A stretch of 5,568 bases of DNA, from positions 1-5,568 of the forward strand of contig JAFYNU010000394.1 of assembly GCA_017547975.1 (NCBI GenBank). Direction: 5' to 3'. The translations under genes were made by a program, and so were the position numbers. The stretch is from Clostridia bacterium (GTDB lineage Bacteria > Bacillota > Clostridia > Oscillospirales > QAMX01). Numbering within the stretch: the stretch's first letter is position 1; each line of letters opens with the position of its first letter. Below the pieces are notes generated by a model. It was not told the DNA's origin, did no database searches, and saw only the letters and a list, made by a program, of their open reading frames with translations. Positions 4,060-5,568 of this stretch are shown piece by piece.

Positions 4060-5568
4060 GGATATCACCCTCCTTGTAGTATTTGCTTTGCACCCCGAAC
4101 ATGTGGGCGTATTCTCCGCCCAGGTCCATCAGCTCCTGGTGGGTGCCCTCCTCGGTGATACTGCCGCCGCTCAAAAGGAGGATCCGGTCGCAAAAGCGGG
4201 TGGAGGCAAAACGGTGGGAAATATACACCGAGGTTTTTCCCTTTGTCAGGGCCTGGTATTCCAGATAAAGCTTGTTTTCCGCAATGGGGTCCAATGCGGC
4301 GGTGGGCTCGTCCAGAATCAGGATGGAGCCGTTTTTGTAAATGGCCCGGGCAAGCATCAGCTTTTGCATTTCGCCCCCGGAAAGATCCACCCCGTCGTCG
4401 TAGATCCCCTTCATCAGGTGGTTCTCGATGCCGTTTGGCAATGCGGCGACCTTGTCCCACAGGTCGGCTTTGCGAAGGGCCGCTTCGGCGTCGGCCACGG
4501 CGGTGGGACGGTCGGGGTCAAAGCTTGTGACAAATTCCCGGATGGTGAAGGCAACCAATTGCGTTTCCTGGAACACGGCCGAGATCATGCCGTGGTAATC
4601 CCGGATGTTGTAGTCGTCAATGGGGTGGCCGTTCACTAAAATTTCCCCGGCGGTGGGGGTATAAAGTCCACAAAGAAGCTTGACCAGGGTGGATTTGCCC
4701 GCCCCGTTGACCCCCACCAGGGCTACACTTTCCCCCGGACGGATGGTCAGGTTGATGTTTGAAAGGGTGTCGCTTTCGGCCCCCTCGTAGCGGTAGGAAA
4801 GGTTTTTGAGGGTAATCTCCACCGGCCCCCTGGGAACCGGAATGCCTTTGCCGTGATTATGGCGGTTGGGAAAGGCGAACAGGTCACGGTAGTAGCCGAT
4901 CTTGTCAGCCCGGGTGGCCAGGGAGGATACGTCGGTGATGACACCCCGGAAAAAGCCCGCAATGCTGCCCACGATGCCGAAGTAAAACACGAATTCACCC
5001 ACCGTCAGCTGTCCCCGAAGGAGTATGCTGATGAGGAAGAGGTAGGCGGCACCGTTCTGCAACAGGGTCATCACCCCCGCAAAGAGGGCAGCCCACAGCC
5101 CCCGCAGGGAACAACGCTTGTTCCACATCAGGAGGTAGGCATTGTAATCCCGAAGCATTCCATTCAGCCAGGGCTCCAGGCCGTAGAGCTTCACATCCTT
5201 GGAAAGGGAAAAAACCATGGAAATGTTGATAAGGTAATCCTTTTTCCGTTCCTCCTTTTCCCATTTTTCCTTGTTCTCTTCGTAGTATTCGGGTTGCCAG
5301 CGGGAGGAAAACCATCCTCCCACCGCCGTGACCGCCACCACTAAAAGGAGCAGGGGGTGCAGGGTTACCAGCATGCTTCCAAAGGTCACGACCCCCAGGA
5401 TGTGGGTCAGGAAAGCGAGTAGGTCGCCCCACCAGAATTCCAGGGCGCAGTTACCCATACCCGCGTCCCGGCTGGCGTAGCCCTGGACTTTGCGAAAGGC
5501 TTCGGTTTCGGTATTTTCAAAATCGGTGTAGTATTCGTTAAAAGCCGCCATTTCGGTTTGCAGAACAC
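4052..5568 (-). CDS. ABC exporter half-transporter, 5' end outside the window
   Basis: The frame enters at the window edge as VLQTEMAAFNEYY and ends at TAA (4052-4054). An ATG at 5551 exists, but it lies inside the family's first cytoplasmic loop and has no ribosome binding site, so it is not the start; by comparison with the downstream gene about 95 N-terminal residues are missing. Counting from that internal Met, membrane segments are near 42-80 (two helices) and 152-205 (two helices). The ATPase domain follows: Walker A GVNGAGKST (280-288), Q-loop FQET (327-330), signature LSGGEMQ (390-396), Walker B LILDE (411-415) and H-loop SHR (His446). All catalytic residues are present, so neither site of the presumed heterodimer looks degenerate. 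It is an ATP-driven type IV exporter subunit of the inner membrane. The substrate is unknown, and no precursor peptide, protease domain or regulator is visible nearby. It contains no in-frame TAG in the visible 505 codons. Confidence 0.92.
   Translation of the reverse strand, partial: VLQTEMAAFNEYYTDFENTETEAFRKVQGYASRDAGMGNCALEFWWGDLLAFLTHILGVVTFGSMLVTLHPLLLLVVAVTAVGGWFSSRWQPEYYEENKEKWEKEERKKDYLINISMVFSLSKDVKLYGLEPWLNGMLRDYNAYLLMWNKRCSLRGLWAALFAGVMTLLQNGAAYLFLISILLRGQLTVGEFVFYFGIVGSIAGFFRGVITDVSSLATRADKIGYYRDLFAFPNRHNHGKGIPVPRGPVEITLKNLSYRYEGAESDTLSNINLTIRPGESVALVGVNGAGKSTLVKLLCGLYTPTAGEILVNGHPIDDYNIRDYHGMISAVFQETQLVAFTIREFVTSFDPDRPTAVADAEAALRKADLWDKVAALPNGIENHLMKGIYDDGVDLSGGEMQKLMLARAIYKNGSILILDEPTAALDPIAENKLYLEYQALTKGKTSVYISHRFASTRFCDRILLLSGGSITEEGTHQELMDLGGEYAHMFGVQSKYYKEGDIHA
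4069..4075 (-). promoter_or_regulatory. ribosome binding site fixing the start of the second ABC gene
   Basis: AAGGAGG on the minus strand lies 9 bases before the ATG at 4059, inside the 3' end of the preceding ABC gene. It decides between two in-frame starts: the GTG at 4068 directly abuts this site and is too close to be used, whereas the ATG at 4059 is well spaced. Confidence 0.85.

Noticed and set aside
4061..4067. A GATATC box near the start of the second ABC gene, resembling the SPFH operator
   Set aside because: It is a single copy within coding sequence and the ribosome-binding region, without the second octamer or symmetric arms. It is most likely coincidence.

Overview
The window looks like chromosomal DNA of an anaerobic Gram-positive bacterium of the Clostridia, perhaps Oscillospiraceae-like. 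The evidence is strong AAGGAGG-type ribosome binding sites, consensus sigma-A promoters in AT-rich spacers next to GC-rich genes, a four-cysteine ribosomal protein L28, and an SPFH / Arc-like / DUF2087 gene trio of a kind I associate with gut Firmicutes. The taxonomic call is inference; no marker here fixes the genus.

Layout. Positions 10-85 hold a tRNA-Gly(GCC) on the minus strand with its own promoter (99-127). Diverging from it, a promoter with an extended -10 (277-305) drives rpmB (337-522), which ends at a textbook intrinsic terminator (565-605). A second plus-strand unit starts at a strong promoter (652-680) that lies inside a perfect 23-bp inverted repeat (657-705). It encodes a two-TM SPFH/band-7 protein (711-1715), an Arc-like ribbon-helix-helix protein (1715-1915) and a DUF2087-type protein (1917-2216). 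These three are joined by a 1-base overlap and a 1-base gap, so they should be translationally coupled. A perfect 15-bp hairpin (2218-2250) ends this unit and also the convergent minus-strand unit.

The minus-strand unit (5568 down to 2254) encodes two half-size ABC exporters, each a transmembrane domain fused to an ATPase domain. They overlap by 8 bases and probably form a heterodimer. The upstream gene runs off the window and lacks its first ~95 residues. The downstream gene has a normal length of 601 codons with all ATPase motifs intact, but it carries two in-frame amber (TAG) codons at codons 73 and 91. The frame is kept before, between and after them. No gene in the window ends with TAG: five end with TAA and one with TGA. 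Either this is a young pseudogene with two nonsense changes, or UAG is read through or reassigned in this organism. That is the most interesting question in the window.

The second point of interest is the operator-like palindrome in front of the SPFH gene. It holds two TGATATCA boxes one helical turn apart, overlaps the promoter -10, and contains the ribosome binding site in its right arm. The Arc-like protein of the same operon is a plausible ligand.
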